A DNA stretch of 43,638 nucleotides from an uncultured Pelagibacteraceae bacterium (GCA_902592715.1 CACJFS010000009.1:1-43638); one strand, 5' to 3'. Shown: positions 1 to 8,921, counted from the stretch's first letter. The notes: generated by a model not told the origin, from the letters alone. Numbers and translations are program-made.

Positions 1-1
1 T

Positions 2-751
2 ATCTGTAATCTTAACAAAATTGATAACAAGCAATTAAAAGAAATTAAGTCTACACTTGATAAGTATGGGATGATTTATTTTCCAAAACAAAAACTTAGT
101 TCCAAGAATTATCTTAATTTTGCAAAAAAATTTGGTAAACCAGCTAATTATCCAAGATTGAAAGGTTTAAATAAAAAATATCCTCAAATAACTGTTGTAC
201 AACGTAAATCTACTGACAAAGGACCTAGCTTTGGTGAACAATTTCACACAGACTCTTCTTATACAAAAAAACCTCCTAGATACACGATGTTACTTTCTAA
301 ACTAGTACCTAAAAAAGGTGTTGCTAATACTGACTTTTCTTCGCAGTACTTAGCTTATGAAAAATTATCAAAAAATTATAAAAATAAGCTTAAAAAATTA
401 AAAGGCATCTACTCTTCACATGGACCAATATCAATCACAACAGTGGAGAGAGAAAAAGAAAAAGGAAAAATATCTAAAGAGCTGATTTCCAGACATAAAA
501 TAATAAGAACTATTAAAAATAAAAAAACTATATACTGTAGCCCAGGACACTTTTTAAAATTTAATACATATATGACTAAACAAAAAAAAGACTTAAAGAA
601 GTTCTTATTTAATCATCAGACAAAAAAAACCTTTCAATATTCATTAGAATGGGAAAAAGATCAGCTCGCTATTTGGGATAATAGAGCCATGCTCCATCAG
701 GCTACACCGTTTAAAGGTAATAGAATACTTCATAGAATAACAATACTTTAA
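2..751 (+). CDS. TauD/TfdA-family Fe(II)/2-oxoglutarate dioxygenase, 5' end cut by window edge
   Basis: The frame is open from base 2, so the gene starts outside the window; 249 codons are visible. The family (TauD, TfdA, clavaminate synthase-like) hydroxylates small organic substrates using 2-oxoglutarate and oxygen, for example taurine or chlorophenoxyacetate. The iron-binding HxD is seen in EQFHTDSSY (H82, D84 of the visible part). The distal His lies in AMLHQATPF near the C-terminus, followed by an Arg-rich RILHRITI strand that would hold 2-oxoglutarate. The internal ATG at 71 would remove the first strand, so I do not use it. It is followed 4 bases later by an AEC permease, suggesting linked uptake and oxidation. 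Family is clear; substrate is unknown. Confidence 0.88.
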   Translation: MCNLNKIDNKQLKEIKSTLDKYGMIYFPKQKLSSKNYLNFAKKFGKPANYPRLKGLNKKYPQITVVQRKSTDKGPSFGEQFHTDSSYTKKPPRYTMLLSKLVPKKGVANTDFSSQYLAYEKLSKNYKNKLKKLKGIYSSHGPISITTVEREKEKGKISKELISRHKIIRTIKNKKTIYCSPGHFLKFNTYMTKQKKDLKKFLFNHQTKKTFQYSLEWEKDQLAIWDNRAMLHQATPFKGNRILHRITIL

Positions 752-755
752 TAAA

Positions 756-1682
756 ATGTATTCAATATTTCTTGGGTTAACGCCTTTTATCTTTATCACA
801 CTATTTGGTTTTGTTTTTGGAAAACTTAAAATTTTTGATTTAGGTCATGCAAAAGTTTTAAATTTGTTTTTATTCTATGTAGCGGTCCCTGCCTTAATAA
901 TTAAATTTGTTGCTCAAAGTGAAATAGGCCAAGTCGATATAAAACAGATAGTTTCATATTTTTTAATGCAAGGAAGTCTTGGGTTTTTAACATTTTTATT
1001 AACATCAAAGTTTTTTAAAAGACCTATTCCAGAATCTATTATATGGGCATTAATGGTAGCACTATCAAATCATGTAACATTATTATTACCTATTACAAAA
1101 ATCTATTTTGGAACGGAAGTAATTACTCAAGTAACAAGTATAATATTAATGGATGGGGTTATTTTATTGTCTGTAATTGCTTTTTTTTTAGAACTCACAA
1201 CTAAAAAAAATATTCGATTAACTACATTTATAAAGAACATAGTTCTTAATCCAATGATATTTTCAATCTTGATTGGTCTTTTACTATTTGTGTTTAAGGT
1301 AAATATCGATGATACGCCAATAGACTACGTTCTTTCTGTTTTGGCAGCTTGTGTTTCTCCTATAGGACTTTTCGCAATTGGTATCACATTATCTTTTTAC
1401 ACACATAAAGTTATTAATAAACTAACTGCTTCTGTATCTATATTGAAATTAGTAGTTTCCCCAATCGTCCTCTTGATAATCGGCTTTATAATATTTGATG
1501 CTGGACAACCTGAAAAAATTCCTGGCGCTTTTTTTGTTAGTGTTGCACCCTGTGGTCATACAGCTGTAGTATTGTGTTCTGCCTATAATGTAAGCCCTGA
1601 GAATATAATAAAAGCTTTATTTATCTCAACTTTTGCATCATTTGCTACCATATTTTTTGCTATTCAATATTTAACAACTTAA
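756..1682 (+). CDS. AEC-family permease (auxin efflux carrier / malonate-malate permease type)
   Basis: A 308-residue integral membrane protein of the AEC (MdcF-like) family, which carries dicarboxylates or other organic anions across the inner membrane. It shows about ten hydrophobic segments in two halves. An N-terminal FGFVFGKLKIFD segment is followed by the conserved LNLFLFYVAVPALIIK region, and APCGHTAVVLCSAYNVSP lies near the C-terminus, matching the usual family layout and length (about 310). It starts 4 bases after the dioxygenase stop, so the two are probably cotranscribed. It faces a convergent dehydrogenase whose stop lies 1 base past its own. Direction of transport and substrate cannot be read from sequence. 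Confidence 0.85.
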   Translation: MYSIFLGLTPFIFITLFGFVFGKLKIFDLGHAKVLNLFLFYVAVPALIIKFVAQSEIGQVDIKQIVSYFLMQGSLGFLTFLLTSKFFKRPIPESIIWALMVALSNHVTLLLPITKIYFGTEVITQVTSIILMDGVILLSVIAFFLELTTKKNIRLTTFIKNIVLNPMIFSILIGLLLFVFKVNIDDTPIDYVLSVLAACVSPIGLFAIGITLSFYTHKVINKLTASVSILKLVVSPIVLLIIGFIIFDAGQPEKIPGAFFVSVAPCGHTAVVLCSAYNVSPENIIKALFISTFASFATIFFAIQYLTT

Positions 1683-1683
1683 A

Positions 1684-2751
1684 TTAATTAATATTATCTA
1701 AGATTTTATTAGCACATTCATTTGTATTGCTATCACCATCTAGATCTTTAGTTCTATTTTGTTTTTCTAGCAAAGTTTTTTCGATTGAACTTACTATTCG
1801 TGTGGCAGCTTCTTTTTCGCCTAAATAATCTAACATCATAGCGCCAGACCAAATTTGACCTATTGGATTTGCAATACCTTTTCCAGCAATATCAGGTGCT
1901 GATCCATGAACAGGCTCGAATAAAGAAGGATATTTATTTGTTGGGTTAATATTTCCTGATGGAGCTATACCAATTGTTCCCGTACATGCTGGACCCAAAT
2001 CGGATAAAATATCTCCAAATAAATTTGATGCTACGACAACATCAAACCACTCTGGTGTTAAAACAAATCTTGCAGCTAAAATATCGATATGAAATTGATC
2101 TGTTTTAATCTCAGGAAAATCTTTTTTATTTTCATAAAATCTTTGGTCCCAGTATGGCATGGTTATAGAAATACCATTTGATTTTGTGGCATTAGTTAAT
2201 TTTTTTCTATCTCTTGTTTTTGCTAATTCAAATGCAAATTTTTGAACTCTATCTATTCCATGTTTAGACATTATAGTTTCTTGTATAACAATTTCTCTTT
2301 CAGTATTTTGATACATTTTTCCACCTACCGAAGAATATTCGCCCTCAGTGTTTTCACGCACTATCATCATATCTATGTCACCAGGTTTTTTATTTGCTAA
2401 GGGTGCATTTACTCCTTCAAATAATTTTACTGGCCTTAAATTAATAAATTGATCAAATTCTCTTCTAAACTGTAGTAGGGAACCCCATAAAGTAATATGA
2501 TCTGGATATTTATCTGGCATACCTACTGCACCAAAAAATATCGCATCGTGATTACCAATTTGTTGTTTCCAATCATCAGGTAGCATTTTTCCATGCTTTT
2601 CATAATAATCGCATGATGAAAAATCAAATTCATCTATCTTTAATTTAAATTGATGTTGATTTGCTACTTCTTTAAGTATTTTTAAAGCCTCTGGAACAAC
2701 CTCTTTTCCAATACCATCTCCAGCAATTGAGGCGATTTTGTATTCTTTCAT
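1684..2751 (-). CDS. Tartrate dehydrogenase / D-malate dehydrogenase-like decarboxylating dehydrogenase
   Basis: A 355-residue member of the isocitrate/isopropylmalate dehydrogenase superfamily. It oxidatively decarboxylates a 2-hydroxy diacid with NAD and a divalent metal. Visible motifs are the N-terminal GDGIGKEVVPEAL, the substrate arginines in LLQFRREFDQFINLRP, the ENTEGEYSSVGG loop, and metal-binding aspartates near D223, D247 and D251 in FHIDIL and SNLFGDILSDL. The signature FEPVHGSAPDIAGKGIANP is also present. The spacing resembles tartrate/D-malate dehydrogenase (TtuC, DmlA) more than LeuB. It lies 2 bases downstream of the GMP reductase on the same strand. Assignment among D-malate, tartrate and isopropylmalate is inference; LeuB is the main alternative. 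Confidence 0.85.
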   Translation of the reverse strand: MKEYKIASIAGDGIGKEVVPEALKILKEVANQHQFKLKIDEFDFSSCDYYEKHGKMLPDDWKQQIGNHDAIFFGAVGMPDKYPDHITLWGSLLQFRREFDQFINLRPVKLFEGVNAPLANKKPGDIDMMIVRENTEGEYSSVGGKMYQNTEREIVIQETIMSKHGIDRVQKFAFELAKTRDRKKLTNATKSNGISITMPYWDQRFYENKKDFPEIKTDQFHIDILAARFVLTPEWFDVVVASNLFGDILSDLGPACTGTIGIAPSGNINPTNKYPSLFEPVHGSAPDIAGKGIANPIGQIWSGAMMLDYLGEKEAATRIVSSIEKTLLEKQNRTKDLDGDSNTNECANKILDNIN

Positions 2752-2753
2752 CC

Positions 2754-3788
2754 TTACTTAGTAAAAGTATCGTTAAATTGTTTAGCTACTCTTACAAAAG
2801 TAGTACATTTACTAAGTTGTTTAAGAGAAGGGGCCCCCACATAAGTACAGCTACTTCTGACACCACCTAGAATATTATTTATCGTATCTTTAATTTTTCC
2901 TCGATATTTAATTCTCACTGTTCTACCCTCACTACTTCTATAGTCAGACAAACCCCCGTAATGTTTCTTATTTGCTATGTCAGAACTTGATCCATAAAAT
3001 TCTATAAATTTATGACCATTTGATTTTATTAGCTTACCTTCACCTTCATCGTGACCAGCAAACATTCCTCCAAGCATAACAAAATCTGCACCTCCACCAA
3101 AAGCTTTTGCGACATCACCCGGACAAGTACAACCTCCATCAGCAATTATATGTGCCCCTAAACCATGGGCAGCATCAGCACATTCAATGACAGCACTTAA
3201 CTGAGGATAACCAACACCTGTTTGAATTCTTGTAGTACAAACACTACCTGGTCCAATTCCAACTTTTACAATATCTGCTCCTGATAATACTAATTCTTGC
3301 GCCATATCAGCTGTTACCACGTTACCAGCAATAATAGTTTTAGTAGGATATTTATCTCTTACAGATTTTAAAAATTTACTAAAGTGTTCAGAATAACCAT
3401 TAGCAACATCAATGCAGATAAATTTTATGAAACTATATTCTTTTAAAATTTTATCTAAATTTTCAAAATCTTCTTTTTTTATTCCTATACTCAAAGCAAT
3501 ATTTGGATGAATAGATTTTATTTTTTTAAATTTTTTTATTTTTTGAATATTATGCTGTTTAGTTAAACAAGTGATCATTCCGTATTCAGAAAGCTTTTCA
3601 GCTATACCAAGTTCACCAACGCCATCCATATTTGAGGCCATGATAGGAATTCCAGACCATTCATTATTACTATACTTAAATCTATAAGTTCTTTTTAGAT
3701 TTACATCTTTACGACTTTGAAGAGTACTTCTTTTAGGTCTAAAAAGTACATCTGAGTAGTCTAATTTTAGTTCTTCTTCAATTCTCAC
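2754..3788 (-). CDS. guaC: GMP reductase
   Basis: Converts GMP to IMP with NADPH, deaminating guanine nucleotides for reuse as adenine nucleotides; cytosolic. The 344-residue length fits the family (E. coli GuaC is 347). The start EEELKLDYSDVLFRPKRSTL is diagnostic of GMP reductase and there is no CBS domain insertion as in IMP dehydrogenase. The catalytic loop is GIGPGSVCTTR with C184 and T186. ADGGCTCPGDVAKAFGGGAD and MFAGHDE follow, the latter also typical of GuaC. It is the first gene of a two-gene minus-strand unit with the dehydrogenase downstream (2-base gap). The 102 bases upstream separate it from a divergent hydrolase gene and presumably contain both promoters. Confidence 0.93.
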   Translation of the reverse strand: MRIEEELKLDYSDVLFRPKRSTLQSRKDVNLKRTYRFKYSNNEWSGIPIMASNMDGVGELGIAEKLSEYGMITCLTKQHNIQKIKKFKKIKSIHPNIALSIGIKKEDFENLDKILKEYSFIKFICIDVANGYSEHFSKFLKSVRDKYPTKTIIAGNVVTADMAQELVLSGADIVKVGIGPGSVCTTRIQTGVGYPQLSAVIECADAAHGLGAHIIADGGCTCPGDVAKAFGGGADFVMLGGMFAGHDEGEGKLIKSNGHKFIEFYGSSSDIANKKHYGGLSDYRSSEGRTVRIKYRGKIKDTINNILGGVRSSCTYVGAPSLKQLSKCTTFVRVAKQFNDTFTK

Positions 3789-3890
3789 GAGTCCGAATTT
3801 ATACAGGGGCTCAAAGCAAATTCAAATTAATTATTAATATTGATGCAGCGTTTTCATTGGCTTTAATTTAAAAAATACATATTATTAGGC

Positions 3891-4769
3891 ATGTTTAATG
3901 GTTTTAAGTCAAAGTACGTAAAAGTAAAAAAGGGCAAGGTTTTTTGTAGAGTTGGTGGTGAAGGTCCACCATTACTTTTACTACACGGATATCCACAAAC
4001 ACATTTAATGTGGCACAAAACAGCCCCTGAGTTATCTAAAAGATTTACAGTGGTTGCTGCAGATTTAAGAGGATATGGAAATAGTCTTGCTCCAACATCA
4101 GATAGCAAACATTACAACTACTCAAAAAGAGAAATGGCAAGTGACATGAAACAGATGATGATAAAATTAGGGTTTAACAAATTTTTTGTTGCGGGACATG
4201 ATAGAGGTGGAAGAGTTGCTCACAGGTTAGCAAGAGATCATAGAAAAAATATAATAGCTCTTAGTGTTTTAGATATTTGTCCAACATTAGATATGTACGA
4301 GCTAACGACGAGAGATTTCGCTAAAGCTTACTTTCATTGGTTTTTTTTAATTCAACCAAAATGGCTACCTGAGAAAATGATAATGAGCGATCCACGTAAA
4401 TGGATGAAAAGTTGTTTAGATAAATGGTCAGGTAATCACAAATTTGGAAAAGTTGAAGAAAATTATTTAAAATGTTTCAAGCAACCAAAAAGAATTCACG
4501 GATCTTGTGAAGATTATAGGGCGTCTGCGACTATTGATTTGGATCATGATAAAAAAGATAGAAAGAAAAAACTAAATATTCCAGTCCAAGTGTTATGGGG
4601 AAGCAAGGGAGTAATTGGAAAGCAGTTCAAACCAATAAAAATTTGGCAAAAATATACTAAAAGAAAAGTTATAGGTTATCCAATAAACTCAGGTCACTTC
4701 ATTCCAGAGCAAAATCCAAAGGCAACTATTAAACATCTAAGTGATTTTTTTTTGAAGAAAATTAAGTAA
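3891..4769 (+). CDS. Alpha/beta hydrolase, haloacetate (fluoroacetate) dehalogenase type
   Basis: A 292-residue alpha/beta hydrolase. The N-terminal oxyanion region is LLLLHGYPQTHLMWH and the nucleophile elbow is VAGHDRGGR with D104 as nucleophile. The remaining catalytic residues are D128 in VLDICP and H269 in NSGHFIPEQ. The residues known in fluoroacetate dehalogenase to bind the carboxylate (two Arg after the nucleophile, here R105 and R108) and the halide (His-Trp and a Tyr, here H149-W150 and Y209) are all present. This is stronger than a generic hydrolase match. Epoxide hydrolases share the fold, but the DRGGR elbow and HW pair argue for dehalogenase. Start is the first ATG after the gap; it is monocistronic by spacing (75 bases to tldD). 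Confidence 0.83.
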   Translation: MFNGFKSKYVKVKKGKVFCRVGGEGPPLLLLHGYPQTHLMWHKTAPELSKRFTVVAADLRGYGNSLAPTSDSKHYNYSKREMASDMKQMMIKLGFNKFFVAGHDRGGRVAHRLARDHRKNIIALSVLDICPTLDMYELTTRDFAKAYFHWFFLIQPKWLPEKMIMSDPRKWMKSCLDKWSGNHKFGKVEENYLKCFKQPKRIHGSCEDYRASATIDLDHDKKDRKKKLNIPVQVLWGSKGVIGKQFKPIKIWQKYTKRKVIGYPINSGHFIPEQNPKATIKHLSDFFLKKIK

Positions 4770-4844
4770 TTAGCCTTACTTGATGTGATCAATAATCGCG
4801 CATATCATTCTTGATAATATTAAATTCACCTTTAAATATAGCTA

Positions 4845-6257
4845 ATGTCCTCTTTACTTAAAAATTCAGAATTAACCTCAGAAAAAGCAGATAGCATTGT
4901 TTCTGAAACTCTAAATAATTGTGATGATGGTGAGCTTTATATAGAGGATACAAAATCTGAGACAATTGTATTAGATGATAACAAAATTAAAAGTTCAAAT
5001 TATACGTCTGACTTAGGTTATGGCTTCAGAGCTGTGACAGGTGATACAGTCGCTTATTCTCATTCAAATGAAATTTCAGAAAAATCATTAAAAAATTCTA
5101 GCGAAAATCTTAAGTCAACTTTAAAAAATAATAGCGGAACATATAACTCAGAAATTAAAAAAACTAATCAGAAACTTTATAAAGACGTTGATCCAATTGA
5201 GAGCAAGTCGATGAAATCAAAAATTGAATTGCTGAACAATATGAATGAATATGCAAGATCAAAAGATAGTTCAGTTAAACAAGTAACAGCTAGCCTTCTA
5301 GCAGAAAAGAAAAATGTTGAGATCATTAGATCTGGAGGAGAATTATTATCAGATAATAGACCTTTAGTTAGAATAAATATGTCAGTAATGGTTGAAAAGA
5401 ATGGTAGAAAAGAAACTGGTGTTTTTGGTATTGGTGGAAGACAGGATTATGATGAATATCTTAAAAATGATAATTGGAAAAAAGTTTGTGATGAAGCTTT
5501 TAGAATTGCAAGTACAAATATAGAAAGCAAACCTTCTCTTGCGGGAGAAATGAAAGTTGTTCTAGGACCTGGTTGGCCTGCAATTTTAATTCATGAAGCT
5601 GTAGGTCATGGACTAGAAGGTGATTTTAATAGAAAAAAAACTTCAGCTTTTCATGATTTAGTTGGTAAAAAAGTTGCGAGCGATGGAGTTACAATAATCG
5701 ACGACGGAACATTAGATAATAGAAGAGGTAGTTTAAATATTGATGATGAAGGAACACCAACAGAAAGAACAGTTTTAATTGAAAATGGTATCTTAAAAAA
5801 TTTCATGCAAGATAGATTAAATGCAAGACTCATGAATACAAAATCAACAGGAAATGGAAGAAGAGAGAGCTATAAACATGTCGTGATGCCTAGAATGAGA
5901 AATACGATAATGTTAGGTGGATCAAACACCCAAGAAGAAATGATTAAGTCAGTAGATAAAGGTATTTTTGCTGTAAGTTTTGGTGGTGGTCAAGTTGATA
6001 TTACCTCTGGAAAATTCGTTTTTAACTGTACAGAAGCTTATGAGATTATAAATGGAAAAATTGGATCTCCAATTAAAGGAGCTACTTTAATTGGTGATGG
6101 ACCATCTTCTTTAAAAGAAATTTTAATGGTTGGAAATGATATGATGTTAGATCCTGGCATTGGAACGTGTGGTAAAGCTGGACAAGGTGTACCAGTTGGT
6201 GTTGGACAACCATCTTTGCTTATTAATAATATGACTGTTGGCGGAACACAACTATAG
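4845..6257 (+). CDS. tldD: Metalloprotease TldD
   Basis: TldD forms a heterodimer with TldE/PmbA that processes peptides (microcin B17 maturation, CcdA degradation in E. coli); it carries the catalytic zinc. The 470-residue length is usual. The zinc motif HEAVGHGLEGD is visible with H250, E251 and H255. The Gly-rich C-terminal part ends with VGVGQPSLLINNMTVGGTQ, as in the family. The partner gene follows after 4 bases, which confirms the assignment. It is the first gene of a long plus-strand run ending with the SOUL gene at 11305. Confidence 0.95.
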   Translation: MSSLLKNSELTSEKADSIVSETLNNCDDGELYIEDTKSETIVLDDNKIKSSNYTSDLGYGFRAVTGDTVAYSHSNEISEKSLKNSSENLKSTLKNNSGTYNSEIKKTNQKLYKDVDPIESKSMKSKIELLNNMNEYARSKDSSVKQVTASLLAEKKNVEIIRSGGELLSDNRPLVRINMSVMVEKNGRKETGVFGIGGRQDYDEYLKNDNWKKVCDEAFRIASTNIESKPSLAGEMKVVLGPGWPAILIHEAVGHGLEGDFNRKKTSAFHDLVGKKVASDGVTIIDDGTLDNRRGSLNIDDEGTPTERTVLIENGILKNFMQDRLNARLMNTKSTGNGRRESYKHVVMPRMRNTIMLGGSNTQEEMIKSVDKGIFAVSFGGGQVDITSGKFVFNCTEAYEIINGKIGSPIKGATLIGDGPSSLKEILMVGNDMMLDPGIGTCGKAGQGVPVGVGQPSLLINNMTVGGTQL

Positions 6258-6261
6258 TAAA

Positions 6262-7581
6262 ATGATTAAAGATCAACAGTATCTCAAAAAAATTGCAGAT
6301 ATATGCCTCAGTAAATCAAAAAAATTAGGTTCATCTGATGCAAATATATTAGTGCAAAGTTCTGTTTCTGAAAATGTAAATGTAAGGAATAAAAAACTTG
6401 ATGGATCTGAAAGGTCTGAAAATCTTGGAGTAGTTCTTACTACTTATTTAGGCAAAAGGAAGTCTTCAATTGCCTCATCAAATCTTAAAGAAAGTAATTT
6501 AGACGAGTTAGTAAATAGATGTATTGAAACAATGAAAATTACTCCTGAGGATGAATATAATTCATTACCAGATAAAGACCTCCATTTTAAAGGATTAAAA
6601 GACTTAGACTTGTATGATGAAACTCATTTAAGTAATGAAGATAAGATTAATTATATAAAAGAGGCAGAGGAGGAAGCTTTTTCAAATGATAAAATAATAA
6701 ATACTAATGGATCTGGATTTGGTGAGAACAAATCAAATTTTTTATTAGCCAATTCAAATGGATTCGCTGATGGATATAAAACTTCACAATTTACTGCATA
6801 CTGTGAAGTTGTTTCAAAAAGTAATGGAAGCATGGAAAGAGATTATGAATATACAAGTAAAAGGTTTTATAGTGATATTTTGAAACCTAAACAACTTGGA
6901 TCTATTGCAGCGGACCATGCAGTGAAGAAATTAAATCCTAAAAAAATAAAAAGTGAAAAAATTAGTCTAATATTTGATAAAAGAATATCAAAAAATTTTC
7001 TATCTATTTTTGCAAGTGCAATATCATCAAGTGCAATAGCAAAAGGAACAACATTCTTAAAAGAAAAATTAAATCAACAAGTTTTTAACTCTGAAATAAA
7101 TATATTAGATCACGGTAATATAAGAAAAGCCAATGGATCTCGTTACTTTGATAGCGAAGGTATAGCAGTGGTTAACCTTGATTTGATAAAGAACGGTATT
7201 CTCCAAGACTATTTAATTGATACTTACAATGGTAAAAAAATAAATAGAAAATCTAATGGTAGGGCAAGTGGAACAACAAATTTATATTTTCAAAATGGAT
7301 CAAAAACATTTAAAGATCTAGTAAAATCAGAAAATAAAATCTTGTATATTAAAGAAACTATTGGACATGGTACAAATATTATTAACGGTGATTATTCTGT
7401 AGGAGCATCTGGCATGATGATTGAGAATGGAGAGTTTTCATATCCAGTAAGCGAAATTACAATTGCTGGAAACTTAAATAATATTTTTAAAAATATAACT
7501 TTAGCCGACGATTTGGAATTTAATTATGCAACGAATTCACCGACAATGATGGTTGAAGGTATGGTTGTAGGTGGAAAATAA
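6262..7581 (+). CDS. pmbA: TldE/PmbA, partner of TldD
   Basis: A 439-residue protein of the PmbA/TldE family, the subunit without the HExxxH zinc site that completes the TldD protease tunnel. The sequence has no HExxxH motif, as expected. It has the family C-terminal pattern, including GNYSVGASG-like NGDYSVGASGMMIENGE, YPVSEITIAGNL and a final SPTMMVEGMVVGGK. I chose ATG 6262 (MIKDQQYLKK), 4 bases after the tldD stop. The frame extends upstream to a TTG at 6238 inside tldD, but this would force an overlap and has no family support. Confidence 0.94.
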   Translation: MIKDQQYLKKIADICLSKSKKLGSSDANILVQSSVSENVNVRNKKLDGSERSENLGVVLTTYLGKRKSSIASSNLKESNLDELVNRCIETMKITPEDEYNSLPDKDLHFKGLKDLDLYDETHLSNEDKINYIKEAEEEAFSNDKIINTNGSGFGENKSNFLLANSNGFADGYKTSQFTAYCEVVSKSNGSMERDYEYTSKRFYSDILKPKQLGSIAADHAVKKLNPKKIKSEKISLIFDKRISKNFLSIFASAISSSAIAKGTTFLKEKLNQQVFNSEINILDHGNIRKANGSRYFDSEGIAVVNLDLIKNGILQDYLIDTYNGKKINRKSNGRASGTTNLYFQNGSKTFKDLVKSENKILYIKETIGHGTNIINGDYSVGASGMMIENGEFSYPVSEITIAGNLNNIFKNITLADDLEFNYATNSPTMMVEGMVVGGK

Positions 7582-7588
7582 TTTCTAA

Positions 7589-8137
7589 ATGAAAAAAATA
7601 ATAACCATTTTTTTTGCAATTTTTTTTATTACTAACTCATCAAACTCTAATGAATACGAAATAAGATTAAATAACTTATTTGAAAAATTAAAAATTCAAA
7701 ACCATTCAATTGCAATCGATACAGAGATGAAAATTTGGGATATTTGGACAAAACATCCCACTAATCAAAATTTAACTTCTTTGCTATCAAGAGGAACAAA
7801 ATTTATGAATCAAGAGCAATATTCAGTTGCTGTAGATATATTCACAACAGTAATTAAAAAAGATCCTGCTTGGGCAGAAGCTTGGAATAAAAGAGCAACT
7901 GTTTTTTATTTAATGGGCAAATATCAAGATTCTCAAAATGATATAGACAACGTATTAAAACTTGAGAAAAGACATTTTGGAGCATTATCAGGACAGGGTC
8001 TCGTTCAAATAAAGTTAAAAAATTACGAAAAGGCTTTAAAGAGTTATGAAAAAGTAAAAGAGATTTATCCGTCTATGAGGTCACCACAAATAATGATACC
8101 ACAGATTAAAAAGTTGATTAAAAATCAATCTGTGTAA
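7589..8137 (+). CDS. Secreted tetratricopeptide-repeat protein
   Basis: A 182-residue protein beginning with a Lys-rich stretch and a hydrophobic segment (IITIFFAIFFITNSSNS) that looks like a signal peptide, so it is probably periplasmic. Residues about 60-160 contain TPR-type helices. Recognisable repeats include YSVAVDIFTTVIKKDPAWAEAWNKRA, then LMGKYQDSQNDIDNVLKLE and LKNYEKALKSYEKVKEIYPS. TPR domains bind partner proteins; no catalytic residues are seen. It sits 7 bases after tldE and abuts the histidine phosphatase, so it is probably translated with both. Specific function is unknown. Confidence 0.8.
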   Translation: MKKIITIFFAIFFITNSSNSNEYEIRLNNLFEKLKIQNHSIAIDTEMKIWDIWTKHPTNQNLTSLLSRGTKFMNQEQYSVAVDIFTTVIKKDPAWAEAWNKRATVFYLMGKYQDSQNDIDNVLKLEKRHFGALSGQGLVQIKLKNYEKALKSYEKVKEIYPSMRSPQIMIPQIKKLIKNQSV

Positions 8138-8686
8138 ATGAAAAAACTGCTAATAATATTTTTTATCAATATTCTTGCAGTTAATTCTGCTTATTCTGTA
8201 GAAGAAGTCCTTACCTCTTTAAAAGAAGGAGGAAAAATAATTTTTATTAGACATGCGCTTGCACCAGGGAATGGAGATCCAGAAAATTTTGATTTAAATG
8301 ATTGTTCTACCCAAAGAAATTTAAATCAAAGAGGAATTGAACAGTCAAAATTTATTGGAAGTATATTTAATAAAAACCAGATTAAAATTGAAAATGTCTA
8401 TTCAAGTGAATGGTGCAGATGTATAGATACTGCTAAATTTGCTTTTAAAAATTATCAAACATTTAGCGCACTAAATTCTTTTTATGATATTAGATTTGAG
8501 GTAAATGAAGAGAGGCAAATAACTCAACTAAAAGAGTTTATTAATCAATGGAATGGTAAAGAAAATATAATTTTTGTTACTCATTTTGTTGTTATATCTT
8601 CAATGCTAAATATAGGGACTTCTTCAGGAGAAATAGTAATAACCGATAAGAATTTAAATATTATTGGATCAATTGATACTTTGTAA
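8138..8686 (+). CDS. Secreted histidine phosphatase superfamily protein
   Basis: A 182-residue protein with an N-terminal signal-peptide-like segment (LLIIFFINILAVNSAYS) and a histidine phosphatase domain. The catalytic RH pair is in IIFIRHALAPG (R38, H39). A second Arg is in YSSEWCRCIDTA (R94) and the second His is in NIIFVTHFVVISS (H149). These fit the phosphoglycerate mutase/SixA superfamily, which removes phosphate through a phosphohistidine intermediate. The start codon directly follows the TPR gene stop (TAAATG). The signal peptide argues for a periplasmic phosphatase, possibly phosphate or phosphoester scavenging; substrate is unknown. Confidence 0.84.
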   Translation: MKKLLIIFFINILAVNSAYSVEEVLTSLKEGGKIIFIRHALAPGNGDPENFDLNDCSTQRNLNQRGIEQSKFIGSIFNKNQIKIENVYSSEWCRCIDTAKFAFKNYQTFSALNSFYDIRFEVNEERQITQLKEFINQWNGKENIIFVTHFVVISSMLNIGTSSGEIVITDKNLNIIGSIDTL

Positions 8687-8704
8687 TATATTAACTTAAG
8701 ATTT

Positions 8705-8896
8705 ATGAAAACAATATTTATTATAGGATCAAAAAAGCATACTTTAAAATACACTAGAAAAATGCCTGAAGGCGAAGTAAAAAAAATGAAATCTTTTGTA
8801 ACTAATAAAGGTCAAAAGTTAGAAAAAACATCCAAGTTTAAAATTCTAAATATTTCAGACGAAAAAACAGCAAGAGTGTTTAAGATCAGTTTATAA
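8705..8896 (+). CDS. Small hypothetical protein, 63 aa
   Basis: I do not recognise this protein. It is 63 residues, basic (many Lys), with no membrane segment and no cysteine. It alternates short predicted strands (TIFIIGSKKHTLKYTRK, KFKILNISDEKTARVFKISL) around a Lys-rich helix, suggesting a small folded domain. It lies in line with its neighbours: 18 bases after the phosphatase and 25 before the aminotransferase. It uses the same AT-rich codons, and no competing reading frame covers the gap. It is likely real on context, but similarity evidence is absent. Confidence 0.55.
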   Translation: MKTIFIIGSKKHTLKYTRKMPEGEVKKMKSFVTNKGQKLEKTSKFKILNISDEKTARVFKISL

Positions 8897-8921
8897 TATT
8901 TAATCCAGAAATAAAAACTAA

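Noticed and set aside
71-751. TauD gene starting at the internal ATG 71
   Set aside because: The frame is open to the window edge and the preceding residues look like the family's N-terminal strand.
3789-3890. Purine riboswitch before guaC
   Set aside because: The 102-base divergent gap shows only AT-rich sequence and no three-way-junction pattern.
3863-4108. 81-aa minus-strand open frame
   Set aside because: It overlaps the start of the dehalogenase-like gene, which has a full active site; no family resemblance.
6238-6261. Longer TldE start at TTG 6238
   Set aside because: It would overlap the tldD coding end and adds residues (MAEHNYSK) that do not match the family; ATG 6262 is 4 bases after the tldD stop.
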